64,000 nt of DNA from positions 496,001 to 560,000 of the forward strand of contig NZ_CP045725.1 of NCBI RefSeq assembly GCF_009646095.1. The letters are read 5' to 3'. Within the stretch, counting starts at the first letter, position 1, and each line of letters begins with the position of its first letter. The position numbers and the translations under genes were made by a program. The notes below the pieces were generated by a model. That model worked only from the letters and a program-made list of their open reading frames with translations. It had not been told where the DNA came from and did no database searches. Below are positions 19,729 through 29,016 of this stretch, piece after piece. This DNA is from Raineyella fluvialis. Its GTDB lineage: Bacteria > Actinomycetota > Actinomycetes > Propionibacteriales > Propionibacteriaceae.

Positions 19729-20120
19729 GGGGATGACTCGCTTCCGGACCTTCTGGTCCTGACCTGATAGGCGCGTCATCATGTTCGACAGTCGCCCGGC
19801 GGAAACGGGGCGCCCCGGTGTCCCGAGGTGGAGACGGCCCATGCGCCCGGCACTGGGCGACTACTTCCCGGACAACGCTGCGCTGCCGGGTGATTCATGC
19901 TACCTCGCGCGCGGCCCTCCCCACGAATCGTGATCCACCCCGGGGCACCACCCTGCGGAACACGTCCGCGACGCCTCCCGCACCCCTCCTCCTAGACTGG
20001 ATCGCGAGGTGCACGTCGTTCGCCCACTCGTCACCCGATGTTGGGACGCTCGTCGACGTACGTCATCCTCCGGCCATCTGGTCCCCGCAGACTTGCCGGA
20101 GGTCAACGAAAGGGCATCAC
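19729..20120. other. Divergent intergenic region between helicase and glycosyltransferase
   Basis: About 390 bases. It holds the upstream region of the helicase gene, for which no clear -10 box was found, and a TAGACT promoter element for the glycosyltransferase at 19993-19998 with a leader of about 115 bases. No RNA gene or repeat was recognised. Confidence 0.35.
19993..19998 (+). promoter_or_regulatory. Putative -10 box upstream of glycosyltransferase
   Basis: TAGACT, the same hexamer as before the P-type ATPase. Unlike there it lies about 120 bases upstream of the gene start, so a 5-prime leader would be transcribed. Confidence 0.3.
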
Positions 20121-21260
20121 GTGCGGGTCGCGATCTTCACGGAATCCTTCCTCCCCGCCATCAACGGAGTCACCCACTCCGTGATGCGCGTGCTGGAGTA
20201 CCTCCGCGACGAAGGCCACCAGGCCATGGTCATCGCGCCCGCCAGCGGGGGCCGCGAACCGTCCGAGTACGCCGGGTTCCCGGTGATCCCGGTCGCCGCC
20301 GTCGGCCTGCCGGGCTATCAGGACGTCCGGGTCTCCGGCACCACGCAGCTGCGGCTGGAACGCCTGCTGGAGGACTTCCACCCCGATGTCCTGCACCTCG
20401 CGGCGCCGATCGCGCTCGGCCACCGCGCCGCCCTGGCCGCGAATTGGCTCGGCATCCCCGTCGTCGCGATCTACCAGACCGACGTCCCCTCCTACGCCGC
20501 CCGGTACGGGTTCGCCGGCGCCGAGACCCTGCTCTGGTGGCGGGTCCGCCAGATCCACACGCAGGCCACGATGACTCTCGCCCCGTCCACGCACTCCCGG
20601 GCCCAGCTGCTCGAGCACAACATCCCGCGAGTCGGGCTGTGGGGGCGCGGCGTCGACTCGGTGCGGTTCGACCCGGCGAAGCGGGACGAGGACTGGCGAC
20701 GCCGCGTCGCCCCGCACGGTGAGCGCATCATCGGCTGCGTCGGCCGCCTCGCTCCGGAGAAGCAGATCGGTGACCTGCAGGCGCTGGCCGATCTGCCGGA
20801 CACGAAGCTGGTCATCGTCGGCGACGGTCCGCTGCGGGCCGACCTCGAAGCCTTCCTCCCGACCGCGCACTTCACCGGACAGCTGACCGGCACCGCCCTG
20901 CCCCGCGTGATGGCGAGCATGGACGTCTTCGTGCACCCGGGTGAGCTGGAGACCTTCGGCCAGTCGATCCAGGAGGCGATGGCCTCCGGTCTCCCGGTGG
21001 TGGCACCGGCCAAGGGTGGCCCGATCGACCTGGTCAACTCCTCGCGTACCGGCTGGCTCTACGCTCCCGGCGACCTGGCGACGATGCGTCGCCACGTCCG
21101 TGACCTGCTCGGCGACGACCGCAAACGGGCGGCCTTCTCGGTGGAGGCGCGTCTGTCGGTCAAGGACCGCACCTGGGGCCGGCTCTGCGATGACCTGATG
21201 GGGCACTACCGGGAGGCCATCGCCGAGGTGACGACCAGCCGGCAGCGGCTCAGCGCCTGA
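20121..21260 (+). CDS. Glycosyltransferase family 4, GDP-mannose-type alpha-mannosyltransferase
   Basis: A 379-residue GT-B enzyme. The N-terminus VAIFTESFLPAINGVTHSVM has the glycine-rich acceptor loop, and the C-terminal donor site GELETFGQSIQEAMASGLPVV has the two glutamates of the retaining EX7E motif. The closest characterised relatives by motif are the actinobacterial mannosyltransferases MgtA/PimB, which add mannose to membrane glycolipids at the cytoplasmic face. The exact acceptor is unknown. AAAGGG six bases upstream supports the GTG at 20121. It ends three bases before the convergent alr gene. Confidence 0.9.
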   Translation: MRVAIFTESFLPAINGVTHSVMRVLEYLRDEGHQAMVIAPASGGREPSEYAGFPVIPVAAVGLPGYQDVRVSGTTQLRLERLLEDFHPDVLHLAAPIALGHRAALAANWLGIPVVAIYQTDVPSYAARYGFAGAETLLWWRVRQIHTQATMTLAPSTHSRAQLLEHNIPRVGLWGRGVDSVRFDPAKRDEDWRRRVAPHGERIIGCVGRLAPEKQIGDLQALADLPDTKLVIVGDGPLRADLEAFLPTAHFTGQLTGTALPRVMASMDVFVHPGELETFGQSIQEAMASGLPVVAPAKGGPIDLVNSSRTGWLYAPGDLATMRRHVRDLLGDDRKRAAFSVEARLSVKDRTWGRLCDDLMGHYREAIAEVTTSRQRLSA

Positions 21261-21263
21261 GCG

Positions 21264-22427
21264 TCAGCCGCGGAAGATCCGCGGCACCCGGTCACCGATG
21301 CGGGTGACGATCTCGTAGCCGATCGTCCCGCACCAGCGCGCCCAGTCGGAGGCCGTCGGCACGATCCCGTCGGCATCGGGGGCGCCGAACAGCACCACCT
21401 CGTCGCCGATCCGATCCTGCGCATCCTCGCCGAGGTCGACGATCAGCTGGTCCATACACACGCTGCCCCGCTGGAACACCCGGCGGCCCCCGGCCGCGAA
21501 CTCCAGCCGCCCCGCCCCGTGCCGCGGGATCCCGTCGGCGTAGCCGAGCGGCACCAGGCCCAGGTCCGCCCCACCCTCGGGGGCCTGCCAGTGGAACCCG
21601 TACGACACCCCGGTGCCCGCCGCGACGTGCTTGCGGTTCACGAAGCGAGCCCGCAGCGTCATCACCGGCGTCAGCGCCACCCCGGCATCGGCGGCGATGG
21701 TGCCGTCCGCCGGATCGATGCCATAGCCGACGATCCCCAGCCGGACCAGGTCATAACGCGATCCCGGGATGCTGAGCGCGGCGGCGGACGCGGCGATGTG
21801 GCGGATCGGCACCCGCAGGCCCGCCGCCCGCGCCTGCTCGAGGGCCCACTCGAAGACCTCCAGCTGGGCGGTGTTGCCCGGATGGCCGACCTCGTCGGCG
21901 CAGGCGAAGTGCGACCAAACGCCGACCACCTCGAGGGCCCCGGTCTCCTCGGCCGCCTTCGCCGCGGCGAGTAGTGCCGGCCACTGCTCGGGCAGGCAGC
22001 CGTTGCGCGACAGGCCGGTGTCGATCTTGAGGTGGATCCGAGCCGTCCGCTCCACCCGGACGGCGCCCGCCAGCACCGCTTCGACCTGGTCGGGGCTCTG
22101 CACCGAGACGTCCACGTCCGCGGCGACCAGCGGCGTCAGGTCCTCACCCGGCCCGTACAACCAGCAGAACAGGCGCCCGGTGTCCCCCGCGGCGCGCAGC
22201 GCCAGCGCTTCCGCCGGCACGGCGACCCCGAGCCAGCTCGCCCCCGCCTCCCGCGCGGCCCTGGCGCACGGCAGCATGCCGTGGCCGTACGCGTCCGCCT
22301 TGACGACCATCATCACCTCGGCCGGAGCGACGAGGTCACGGATGGCGGCGATGTTGGCGCGCAGGGCGTCGAGGTCGATCAGGGCACTGGCGGTCTGGGG
22401 GTCGATGGTGGGCCCGGCGGAAGTCAT
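21264..22427 (-). CDS. alr: Alanine racemase
   Basis: PLP-dependent enzyme of 387 residues making D-alanine for peptidoglycan. The PLP lysine is in MVVKADAYGHG near residue 42 and the catalytic tyrosine in GVSYGFHW near residue 280; GYADGIPR and SVCMDQL complete the family signature. Two ATGs, 22436 and 22427, are in frame. CAGAAT stands seven bases before 22427, and the first ATG lies inside that hexamer, the same arrangement as at coaA, so I chose 22427. It lies next to nnr and acpS as in other actinobacteria. Confidence 0.95.
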   Translation of the reverse strand: MTSAGPTIDPQTASALIDLDALRANIAAIRDLVAPAEVMMVVKADAYGHGMLPCARAAREAGASWLGVAVPAEALALRAAGDTGRLFCWLYGPGEDLTPLVAADVDVSVQSPDQVEAVLAGAVRVERTARIHLKIDTGLSRNGCLPEQWPALLAAAKAAEETGALEVVGVWSHFACADEVGHPGNTAQLEVFEWALEQARAAGLRVPIRHIAASAAALSIPGSRYDLVRLGIVGYGIDPADGTIAADAGVALTPVMTLRARFVNRKHVAAGTGVSYGFHWQAPEGGADLGLVPLGYADGIPRHGAGRLEFAAGGRRVFQRGSVCMDQLIVDLGEDAQDRIGDEVVLFGAPDADGIVPTASDWARWCGTIGYEIVTRIGDRVPRIFRG

Positions 22428-22434
22428 GCCGGTC

Positions 22435-22440
22435 ATTCTG
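22435..22440 (-). promoter_or_regulatory. Putative -10 box of leaderless alr
   Basis: CAGAAT on the minus strand, seven bases before the ATG at 22427. The identical hexamer and spacing precede coaA. It keeps only the second A and last T of the TANNNT pattern. Confidence 0.3.
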
Positions 22441-22462
22441 CCCCGTTCGGATCACGGAGCCG

Positions 22463-23890
22463 TCAACGATCGCCCAGCAACCCCCGCAGCGTCACCCCGA
22501 ACCGTTGTGCCAGGGCGTGGGGCGGCAGGGGCGGTTCGGCCGCCGCAGTGAGCGCCTGCAGGGACGCCCCGCAGACGGCCGCCTCCGCCGCCGGCAGTCC
22601 GGCCGCGAGGAGGCTGCCGCAGACCCCGGACAAGGTGTCGCCGGAGCCGGCCTGGGCGGTCCACCCCGGTCCGGGCACGGCGACGTCGACCGTACGTTCC
22701 CACGGCGTGGCGACGTACTGGGTCGCGCCCTTGAGCAGCACGGTGGCACCGAAGAGGTCCGCGGCCCGATGGATGTGGCCCAGCGGGTCCTCCTCCACCT
22801 CGGCGCGGGACACCTGGAGCAGGCGGGCCAACTCCCCCGCATGGGGGGTGAGCAGGTGCTCCGGCGACAACGTCACGTCGGGCACGTGGCGCAGCCCGTC
22901 CGCGTCGATCAGCACCGGCACCTCCTGGTCGAGGATCTCGGCCAGCCTGATCGCGCCGTCGTGGCGGTCCCCCCAGCCGGAGCCGACCACCCAGGCCTGC
23001 ACCCGGCCCGGTGCCGTCACCACCGAAGGGATGGCAGCGAGCGTCGCCCGGGCCACCTCGGCGGCCCCGAGCGAACGGATCATCCCGGTCCCGGCGTAAG
23101 CGGCACCGTACGCCACCAGCACCCCGGCGCCCGGGTAGGTCGCCGATCCCGCATCCACGCCCACCACGCCGCGGGAGTACTTGTCCGAGCGGCAGGTCGG
23201 GACGGGCCAGCGGGCAGCCACGTCGGCCGCCTCCCACTGGCGCAGGATCGGCGCCCCCAGCTCCCCGATCGCCTCCCAGTGCAGGCCGATGTCCACCACG
23301 TCGATCTCGCCGCACCGCTCGGCGGCCGGCTGCAGCACCTGGCAGGCCTTGGCGCTGCCGAAGGTCACGGTCCGCTCGGCCCGGAAGGAGGGATGCGCGG
23401 CCGCACCGTCGGCGGCCAGACCGGACGGCAGGTCGACACTCGTCACCGGCGTCCCGGACCGCTCGGCCGCCTCCGCGAGTCGCAGACCCTCGCCCGTCAG
23501 TCCCGGATGGCCGCCGATGCCGAACACGCCGTCGACGATCCGGTCGACCCGGCCCATCAGGGAGATCGCTCCCTCCAGGTCCACGCTCGTCGCACCGGCC
23601 TCGGTGCAGGCGGCCCACCCGGCCGGATGCACCCGGCCCGGCACCACGGCATGGACCCAGACCCGCACGCCACGCCCCGCGAGCCGGGCCCCGGCCCAGA
23701 GCGCATCGCCGCCGTTGTTGCCCGGCCCGGCGAGGACGAGCAGAGTCGTCCCGTCGGTGTGGCCGAGGTCCCGCAGTAGGCTGGTGGCCAGCGCGTCGGA
23801 GGCGCGCTCCATCAGTTCGCCCGCCTCGGTGCGGGCGAACGCCTCCTCCTCGGCGGCGCGGATCGACTCCACGGAGTGGACGAGCAGCAC
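22463..23890 (-). CDS. nnr: Bifunctional NAD(P)H-hydrate epimerase / ADP-dependent NAD(P)H-hydrate dehydratase
   Basis: A 475-residue repair enzyme that restores damaged NAD(P)H hydrates. Residues 1-210 form the epimerase (YjeF N-terminal) domain with LVLAGPGNNGGDALWAGARL and VDLPSGLAADG. Residues 225-475 are the ribokinase-like dehydratase (YjeF C-terminal) with VVGSGWG, LLTPHAGELARLL and TAQAGSGDTLSGVCG near the end. The fused form is normal in actinobacteria. GGAGG four bases before the GTG at 23890 supports this start. It follows acpS closely on the same strand. Confidence 0.93.
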   Translation of the reverse strand: MLLVHSVESIRAAEEEAFARTEAGELMERASDALATSLLRDLGHTDGTTLLVLAGPGNNGGDALWAGARLAGRGVRVWVHAVVPGRVHPAGWAACTEAGATSVDLEGAISLMGRVDRIVDGVFGIGGHPGLTGEGLRLAEAAERSGTPVTSVDLPSGLAADGAAAHPSFRAERTVTFGSAKACQVLQPAAERCGEIDVVDIGLHWEAIGELGAPILRQWEAADVAARWPVPTCRSDKYSRGVVGVDAGSATYPGAGVLVAYGAAYAGTGMIRSLGAAEVARATLAAIPSVVTAPGRVQAWVVGSGWGDRHDGAIRLAEILDQEVPVLIDADGLRHVPDVTLSPEHLLTPHAGELARLLQVSRAEVEEDPLGHIHRAADLFGATVLLKGATQYVATPWERTVDVAVPGPGWTAQAGSGDTLSGVCGSLLAAGLPAAEAAVCGASLQALTAAAEPPLPPHALAQRFGVTLRGLLGDR

Positions 23891-23899
23891 GATGACCTC

Positions 23900-24268
23900 C
23901 TACGACTCCTGGCCGGCGTTCTCACAGACGACGAACGCGGTCGCGATGCCGCCGTCATGCGACATCGACAGATGGGTCCGGACGATGCCGAGGCGTTGCT
24001 CGAGCTCCGCGACGGTGCCGGTGGTGACGAAGTACGGCTGCCCGTCGGTCGTCTTGCGGACCTCGCAGTCGCGCCAGACCAGGCCGCCGGGTGAGCCGAG
24101 CGCCTTCGCGAACGCCTCCTTGGCGGCGAACCGGCCCGCCAGCGACGCCGGGCGGTGGCGGGCCTCCTCCGGGGAGAAGAGCCGCTCCACCAGCCCGGGC
24201 GTACGCAACAGCATCTCCTCGAAGCGGGAGATCTCGCAGACGTCGACCCCGATCCCGACGATGGTCAT
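23900..24268 (-). CDS. acpS: Holo-[acyl-carrier-protein] synthase
   Basis: A 122-residue AcpS-type phosphopantetheinyl transferase that turns apo-ACP into holo-ACP using CoA, needed for fatty acid synthesis. Signature GIGVDVCEISRFEEML (Mg2+ ligand Asp) near residue 5 and AGRFAAKEAFAKALG near residue 50 (Mg2+ ligand Glu) are both intact; SMSHDGGIATAFV follows near the end. It lies 18 bases after glmS and 10 bases before nnr, all on one strand, so co-transcription is likely. Confidence 0.95.
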   Translation of the reverse strand: MTIVGIGVDVCEISRFEEMLLRTPGLVERLFSPEEARHRPASLAGRFAAKEAFAKALGSPGGLVWRDCEVRKTTDGQPYFVTTGTVAELEQRLGIVRTHLSMSHDGGIATAFVVCENAGQES

Positions 24269-24286
24269 CCGGCGGTCCCGCCTTCG

Positions 24287-26131
24287 CTACTCGACCGTGA
24301 CGGACTTGGCGAGGTTGCGCGGCTGGTCGACGTCGTGGCCGAGCACGGTGGCCAGTTCGCAGGCGAACAGCTGCAGCGGGATGACGGCGACGAGCGGCTG
24401 GAGGATCGTCGAGACCTTCGGCAGCCGGATCACCGTGGTGGAGAACTCCTCGACGGTCGCGTCGTCGGCCTCGGCGATCGCGATCGGCCGGGCGCCGCGG
24501 GCCCGGATCTCCTGGATGTTGGAGATGACCTTGTCGTGCAGCTGGTCGCGACCGCGCGGCGGCACCACGACGAACACCGGCATGCCGGGCTCGATGATGG
24601 CGATCGGGCCGTGCTTGAGCTCACCGGCGGCGAAGCCCTCGGCGTGCAGGTAGGCGATCTCCTTGAGCTTCAGCGCCCCCTCGAGTGCCACCGGGTAGCC
24701 GACGTGGCGGCCGAGGAAGAGCACCGACGGCTGGTCGACGAGGCGGGCGGCCAGGTCGAGCACCGGCTGGGCGTTGTCCAGCACCTGCTGCATCAGCGGC
24801 GGCAGGCTCTCCAGCTCCTTCACCACGGCGTGGATCTCGTCACCGTACATCGTGCCCTTCACCTGGGCGAGGTAGAGGCCGAGCAGGTAGCAGGCGGCCA
24901 GCTGGGTGGTGAAGCCCTTCGTCGAGGCGACACCGATCTCCGGGCCGGCGTGGGTGTAGATCACCGCGTCGGACTCGCGCGGGATGGTGGACCCGTTGGT
25001 GTTGCAGATGGCCAGCACCCGGGCGTGCTGCTCGCGCGCGTGCCGGATGGCCATCAGGGTGTCGGCGGTCTCGCCGGACTGGGAGATCGCGACGACCAGG
25101 GTGGTCGGGCCGACGATCGGGTCGCGGTAGCGGAACTCGGAGGCGAGTTCCACCTCGCAGGGGACCCGGCACCAGTGCTCGATGGCGTACTTCGCCACCA
25201 TGCCGGCGTAGAAGGAGGTGCCGGCGGCGATGATGATGATCTTCGCGATGTTGCGCAGCTCGGTCTCGGAGATGCGGATCTCGTCGAGGGTGAGCGCGCC
25301 GTCGTCGGTGTGGCGGCCGAGCAGGGTGTCGGCGACCGCCTTCGGCTGCTCGTAGATCTCCTTGCGCATGAACCAGTCGAAGCCGCCCTTCTCCGCGGCG
25401 GACAGGTCCCAGTCGACGTGGAAGCGCGTCGCCTCGGCGGGCTGGCCGGTGAAGTCGGTGACCTTGACCTCGTGGTCGGTGATCTCGACGACCGAGTCCT
25501 GGCCGAGCTCGAGGGCCTCGCGGGTGTGCTCGATGAAGGCGGCGACGTCGGAGGCGAGGAAGTTCTCCCCCTCGCCGAGGCCGACGACCAGCGGCGAGTT
25601 GCGGCGTGCGGCGATGACCCGGCCGGGGGTCTGGGCGTCGGCGGCGACCAGGGTGAAGGCGCCCTCGAGTCGGTTGGCGACCGTGTGCATCGCCTCGGCG
25701 AGGTCGGCGCCCTTGGCCAGCTCGACGCCGAGCAGCTGGGCGGCCACCTCGGTGTCGGTCTCCGACCGGAAGGTGATGCCCTCGTTGGTCAGTTCGGCGC
25801 GCAGCTCGGCGAAGTTCTCGATGATGCCGTTGTGCACGACGGCGACCCGGCCGTCCTCGGACAGGTGCGGGTGGGCGTTGCTGTCGGTGGGGCCGCCGTG
25901 CGTGGCCCAGCGGGTGTGGCCGATGCCGGTGCCGGACTCCGGCAGCGGGTTCTCCGCCAGAGCCATCTCGAGGTTCAGCAGCTTGCCGGCCTTCTTCTCG
26001 GCGGCGATCCGCCCGTCCGCCACGATGGCCACGCCGGCCGAGTCGTAGCCGCGGTACTCGAGGCGCCGGAGACCCTCGACCACTACCTCACGGGCGCTGC
26101 GGGGCCCGACGTACCCAACGATTCCACACAT
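24287..26131 (-). CDS. glmS: Glutamine-fructose-6-phosphate aminotransferase (isomerizing)
   Basis: A 614-residue enzyme that makes glucosamine-6-phosphate for peptidoglycan. The N-terminal glutaminase domain begins MCGIVGYVG, so Cys2 is the nucleophile after Met removal; THGGPTDSNAHPH follows. Two SIS sugar-isomerase domains occupy residues 290-610, and the C-terminus is NLAKSVTVE as in all GlmS. TAGGCT six bases before the ATG indicates a leaderless transcript, so no glmS ribozyme leader is expected and none was seen. Confidence 0.97.
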   Translation of the reverse strand: MCGIVGYVGPRSAREVVVEGLRRLEYRGYDSAGVAIVADGRIAAEKKAGKLLNLEMALAENPLPESGTGIGHTRWATHGGPTDSNAHPHLSEDGRVAVVHNGIIENFAELRAELTNEGITFRSETDTEVAAQLLGVELAKGADLAEAMHTVANRLEGAFTLVAADAQTPGRVIAARRNSPLVVGLGEGENFLASDVAAFIEHTREALELGQDSVVEITDHEVKVTDFTGQPAEATRFHVDWDLSAAEKGGFDWFMRKEIYEQPKAVADTLLGRHTDDGALTLDEIRISETELRNIAKIIIIAAGTSFYAGMVAKYAIEHWCRVPCEVELASEFRYRDPIVGPTTLVVAISQSGETADTLMAIRHAREQHARVLAICNTNGSTIPRESDAVIYTHAGPEIGVASTKGFTTQLAACYLLGLYLAQVKGTMYGDEIHAVVKELESLPPLMQQVLDNAQPVLDLAARLVDQPSVLFLGRHVGYPVALEGALKLKEIAYLHAEGFAAGELKHGPIAIIEPGMPVFVVVPPRGRDQLHDKVISNIQEIRARGARPIAIAEADDATVEEFSTTVIRLPKVSTILQPLVAVIPLQLFACELATVLGHDVDQPRNLAKSVTVE

Positions 26132-26137
26132 GGGGAC

Positions 26138-26143
26138 AGCCTA
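26138..26143 (-). promoter_or_regulatory. Putative -10 box of leaderless glmS
   Basis: TAGGCT on the minus strand exactly six bases before the ATG at 26131, with no Shine-Dalgarno. Confidence 0.5.
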
Positions 26144-26226
26144 GCGGCCGACCGACCAGGGCCTCCTCAGGTCGCCCAACGTCCGGCCACGACCCGGCCG
26201 ACTGGGTCATCGGCACGGGGAGCGGG

Positions 26227-26232
26227 CAGAAT
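26227..26232 (+). promoter_or_regulatory. Putative -10 box of leaderless coaA
   Basis: CAGAAT lies seven bases before the ATG at 26240, matching the layout before alr. Confidence 0.3.
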
Positions 26233-26239
26233 GGCGCCC

Positions 26240-27223
26240 ATGCCAGACGCGACGCTGTCACCGGGCAATCCCGGCCCCGACCTGGGCGAGGCCGGCGGAC
26301 CGTACGTGCACCGCAGCCGCGCCGACTGGGCGGAGCTGGCCAACGCGTTGCCCTCCCCGCTGAGCGAGGAGACCCTGGACCGGCTGCGTGGTCTGGGCGA
26401 TCCGACGTCGATGCGTGACGTGATGGAGGTCTACCAGCCGCTGACCCGGCTGCTCAGCCTGCACTTCCGGCACCGGGGCAACCTCTACCGCTCGACGAAC
26501 ACCTTCCTGCGCCTCGACGTCAAGCGCACCCCCTTCGTCATCGGCATCGCCGGCTCGGTCGCGGTCGGGAAGTCGACCACCGCGCGACTGCTCACCGAGC
26601 TGCTGAGCAACTGGCCCGACCATCCGAACGTCGAGCTCGTCACCACCGACGGCTTCCTCTACCCGAACGAGGAGCTCAAACGCCGCGGCATCATGCACCG
26701 CAAGGGCTTCCCCGAGTCGTACGACCGCCGGGCGCTGCTGCGCTTCGTGATGGACGTGAAGTCGGGGCGGCCCGAGGTCACCGCACCGGTGTACTCGCAC
26801 CTGTCGTACGACATCGTGCCCGGGGAGCGGCTGGTGGTGCGCCGGCCGGACATCGTGGTGGTGGAGGGCCTGAACGTCCTGCAGCCGGCCCGGGTGCACG
26901 CCGACGGGTCGACCGGGCTGACCCTGAGCGACTTCTTCGACTTCTCCGTGTACGTCGACGCCGCCTCGGAGGACATCCGTACCTGGTACCTGGAGCGGTT
27001 CATGTCGCTGCGGGAGACCGCGTTCCGCGATCCGCGTTCGTACTTCCGCCGCTACGCCGAGATGAGCCTGGAGGGCGCGACGCGGCAGGCGGCGAACATC
27101 TGGGACACCATCAACGGCCCCAACCTGGCGCTCAACATCCGCCCGACCCGCGGCCGGGCCACCGCCATCCTGCGCAAGGGCGCCAACCATGAGGTCAAGT
27201 GGGTCCGGATCCGCAAGATCTGA
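26240..27223 (+). CDS. coaA: Pantothenate kinase, type I
   Basis: A 327-residue bacterial type I pantothenate kinase, the first step of CoA synthesis. The P-loop GIAGSVAVGKSTTARLL is near residue 105, LVTTDGFLYPNEELKRRG near 140 carries the catalytic Asp, and GLNVLQ near 215 is also typical. The C-terminus IWDTINGPNLALNI matches E. coli CoaA. The ATG at 26240 was chosen because CAGAAT stands seven bases before it; the ATG at 26231 overlaps that hexamer. It is divergent from glmS. Confidence 0.95.
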   Translation: MPDATLSPGNPGPDLGEAGGPYVHRSRADWAELANALPSPLSEETLDRLRGLGDPTSMRDVMEVYQPLTRLLSLHFRHRGNLYRSTNTFLRLDVKRTPFVIGIAGSVAVGKSTTARLLTELLSNWPDHPNVELVTTDGFLYPNEELKRRGIMHRKGFPESYDRRALLRFVMDVKSGRPEVTAPVYSHLSYDIVPGERLVVRRPDIVVVEGLNVLQPARVHADGSTGLTLSDFFDFSVYVDAASEDIRTWYLERFMSLRETAFRDPRSYFRRYAEMSLEGATRQAANIWDTINGPNLALNIRPTRGRATAILRKGANHEVKWVRIRKI

Positions 27224-27269
27224 CCTCTCGCACGATCCCCGATCCCCCGACCCTCCCAGGAGAAGCTCC

Positions 27270-27578
27270 ATGACAGCCACCCCCGACGCGGACGTTCCCT
27301 CGGCCTCCGACCCGGTCGTCGCCAACGTCTGGTACGACCGCGACGAGGACGCGGTGCTCGGCCTGTTCGCCCCCGACGGGTCCGAACTCAGCGTCGCGGT
27401 CACCATCGGGGATCGCTGGCCGACCTTCGGCCGGCTGCTCACCCTGCTCGCACCGCACCTGGTCCGGTCGTCGGTCCGCGGTTTCCTGGAGCAGTTGGAG
27501 GGCGCCGGCATGCGCCTCGACGGCTACACCGCCCATGACCTGGCCGATTTCGAGCGGGGACGTACGTCCGGGTCCTGA
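27270..27578 (+). CDS. Conserved hypothetical protein, 102 residues
   Basis: A small soluble acidic protein starting at an ATG preceded by AGGAGA. It has no membrane segment or Cys. Visible pattern: a negatively charged start, VANVWYDRDEDAVLGLFAPDGSELSVAV (beta-rich), then an amphipathic helix with LLTLLAPHLVRSSVRGFLEQLE. It lies 46 bases after coaA on the same strand and convergent with glmM. I do not recognise the family. Confidence 0.6.
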   Translation: MTATPDADVPSASDPVVANVWYDRDEDAVLGLFAPDGSELSVAVTIGDRWPTFGRLLTLLAPHLVRSSVRGFLEQLEGAGMRLDGYTAHDLADFERGRTSGS

Positions 27579-27598
27579 GGCGCAGGCGAGCGGCCCGG

Positions 27599-28990
27599 TC
27601 AGCCGCGGGCGGTGCTGCGCGGGGTGGTGGTGCGCAGGGTGAGCCGTTCGGCGACGACGGCGGCCAGTCCCTCGGCGACGGCCCGGGACCGTTCGGCGTC
27701 CTCGCACTCGACCATGACGCGGACGACCTGCTCGGTGCCGGAGGGGCGCAGCAACACCCGGCCGCGGGCACCGAGGGCCGCGTTCGCCGCGGCGACCGCC
27801 GCCACCACGTCGGCGTCGGTCTCGACCCGGTGCTTGTCGACGTCGGGGACGTTGATCAGGACCTGCGGGATGCGCTGCACCACGGAGGCGAGCTCGGCGA
27901 GCGGCGCGCCGCTGTCGGACATCACGGCCATCAGCATCAGCGCGGTCAGGGCGCCGTCACCGGTCGTCGCGAGGTCCCGCAGGATCACGTGCCCGACCGG
28001 TTCGCCGCCCAGGTTGTAGCCGCCGTCGCGCATCGCCCGCATGACGTGCCGGTCCCCGACATCGGTCCGGATCACGTCGATGCCGCGGTCCTTGAGGGCG
28101 TGGTCCAACCCGAGGTTGCTCATCGAGGTGACCACGACGGCCCGGCCCTTGAGCAGACCTCGCTCCTGCATGGCGAGGGCGAGGATCGCGATCATCTGGT
28201 CGCCGTCGACGATCTCCCCGTCCGCGGCGACGGCGATGGCCCGGTCGGCGTCCCCGTCGAGGGCGATGCCGAGATCGGCACCGTGCTCGAGCACGGCCCG
28301 CTGGAGCTCCTCGGGGTGGGTCGACCCGCAGCGGTCGTTGATGTTGGTGCCGTCCGGCTTGCCGTTGATGACGACGACCTCGGCGCCGAGTTCACGGAAG
28401 GCGGCGGGGGCCGTACGATGCCCGGCACCGTTGGCGAGGTCGAGCACGACCTTCAGGCCGACCAGGGAGATGTTGTCCTGGGTGACGGTACGCAGGGTGG
28501 AGACGAGGTGGTGGACGTACTCCTCCACCAGCTGCGGGGCATCGGACACCCGTCCGACCGCCGCACCCATCGGGCGCTGCCACGGCTCGAGCAGCTGCGC
28601 CTCGATGGCGTCCTCCGCGGCGTCGTCCAGCTTCCAGCCGCCGGCGCGGAAGAACTTGATGCCGTTCTCCGGCATCGGGTTGTGACTCGCGGTGAGCATG
28701 ACACCGAGGTCGGCGCCGCCGGCCCGCACGAGATGTGCGAGCCCGGGGGTCGGAATGACTCCGACCCTGACGACGTCGACCCCGGTGCTGGCAAGTCCGG
28801 CCACCACGGCGCACTCCAGGAACTGTCCGCTGATCCTGGGGTCGCGGCCCACGAGTGCCTTGAGGCGACGCTGGGCGCCGCTCTCGCCGAGGACGTGGGA
28901 CGCCGCGACCGCCAGGTCGAGCGCCAATTCCGCAGTGAGGTCCTGGTTCGCGCGACCGCGAACACCGTCCGAACCGAAGAGTCGACCCAT
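27599..28990 (-). CDS. glmM: Phosphoglucosamine mutase
   Basis: A 463-residue alpha-phosphohexomutase that converts glucosamine-6-phosphate to glucosamine-1-phosphate, the step after GlmS. The start GRLFGSDGVRG is diagnostic, the phosphoserine loop is TASHNPMPENG near residue 100, the Mg2+ loop is DGDADR near 245, and GEPVGH near 330 is the sugar-binding loop. The end has the phosphate-binding RPSGTEQVVRVM. It follows rpsI on the same strand after a 26-base gap, the standard actinobacterial rplM-rpsI-glmM order. Confidence 0.97.
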   Translation of the reverse strand: MGRLFGSDGVRGRANQDLTAELALDLAVAASHVLGESGAQRRLKALVGRDPRISGQFLECAVVAGLASTGVDVVRVGVIPTPGLAHLVRAGGADLGVMLTASHNPMPENGIKFFRAGGWKLDDAAEDAIEAQLLEPWQRPMGAAVGRVSDAPQLVEEYVHHLVSTLRTVTQDNISLVGLKVVLDLANGAGHRTAPAAFRELGAEVVVINGKPDGTNINDRCGSTHPEELQRAVLEHGADLGIALDGDADRAIAVAADGEIVDGDQMIAILALAMQERGLLKGRAVVVTSMSNLGLDHALKDRGIDVIRTDVGDRHVMRAMRDGGYNLGGEPVGHVILRDLATTGDGALTALMLMAVMSDSGAPLAELASVVQRIPQVLINVPDVDKHRVETDADVVAAVAAANAALGARGRVLLRPSGTEQVVRVMVECEDAERSRAVAEGLAAVVAERLTLRTTTPRSTARG

Positions 28991-29016
28991 GGTGAGTCAG
29001 CCCCGAGGGGCAGTGA

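Noticed and set aside
24287-26240. glmS ribozyme or leader
   Set aside because: The -10 box stands six bases before the ATG and the gap to coaA is 108 bases, leaving no room for a leader.
24155-27223. A 1022-codon frame covering glmS and coaA
   Set aside because: Only the part from 26240 (coaA) is coding; the first two thirds are antisense to glmS and acpS.
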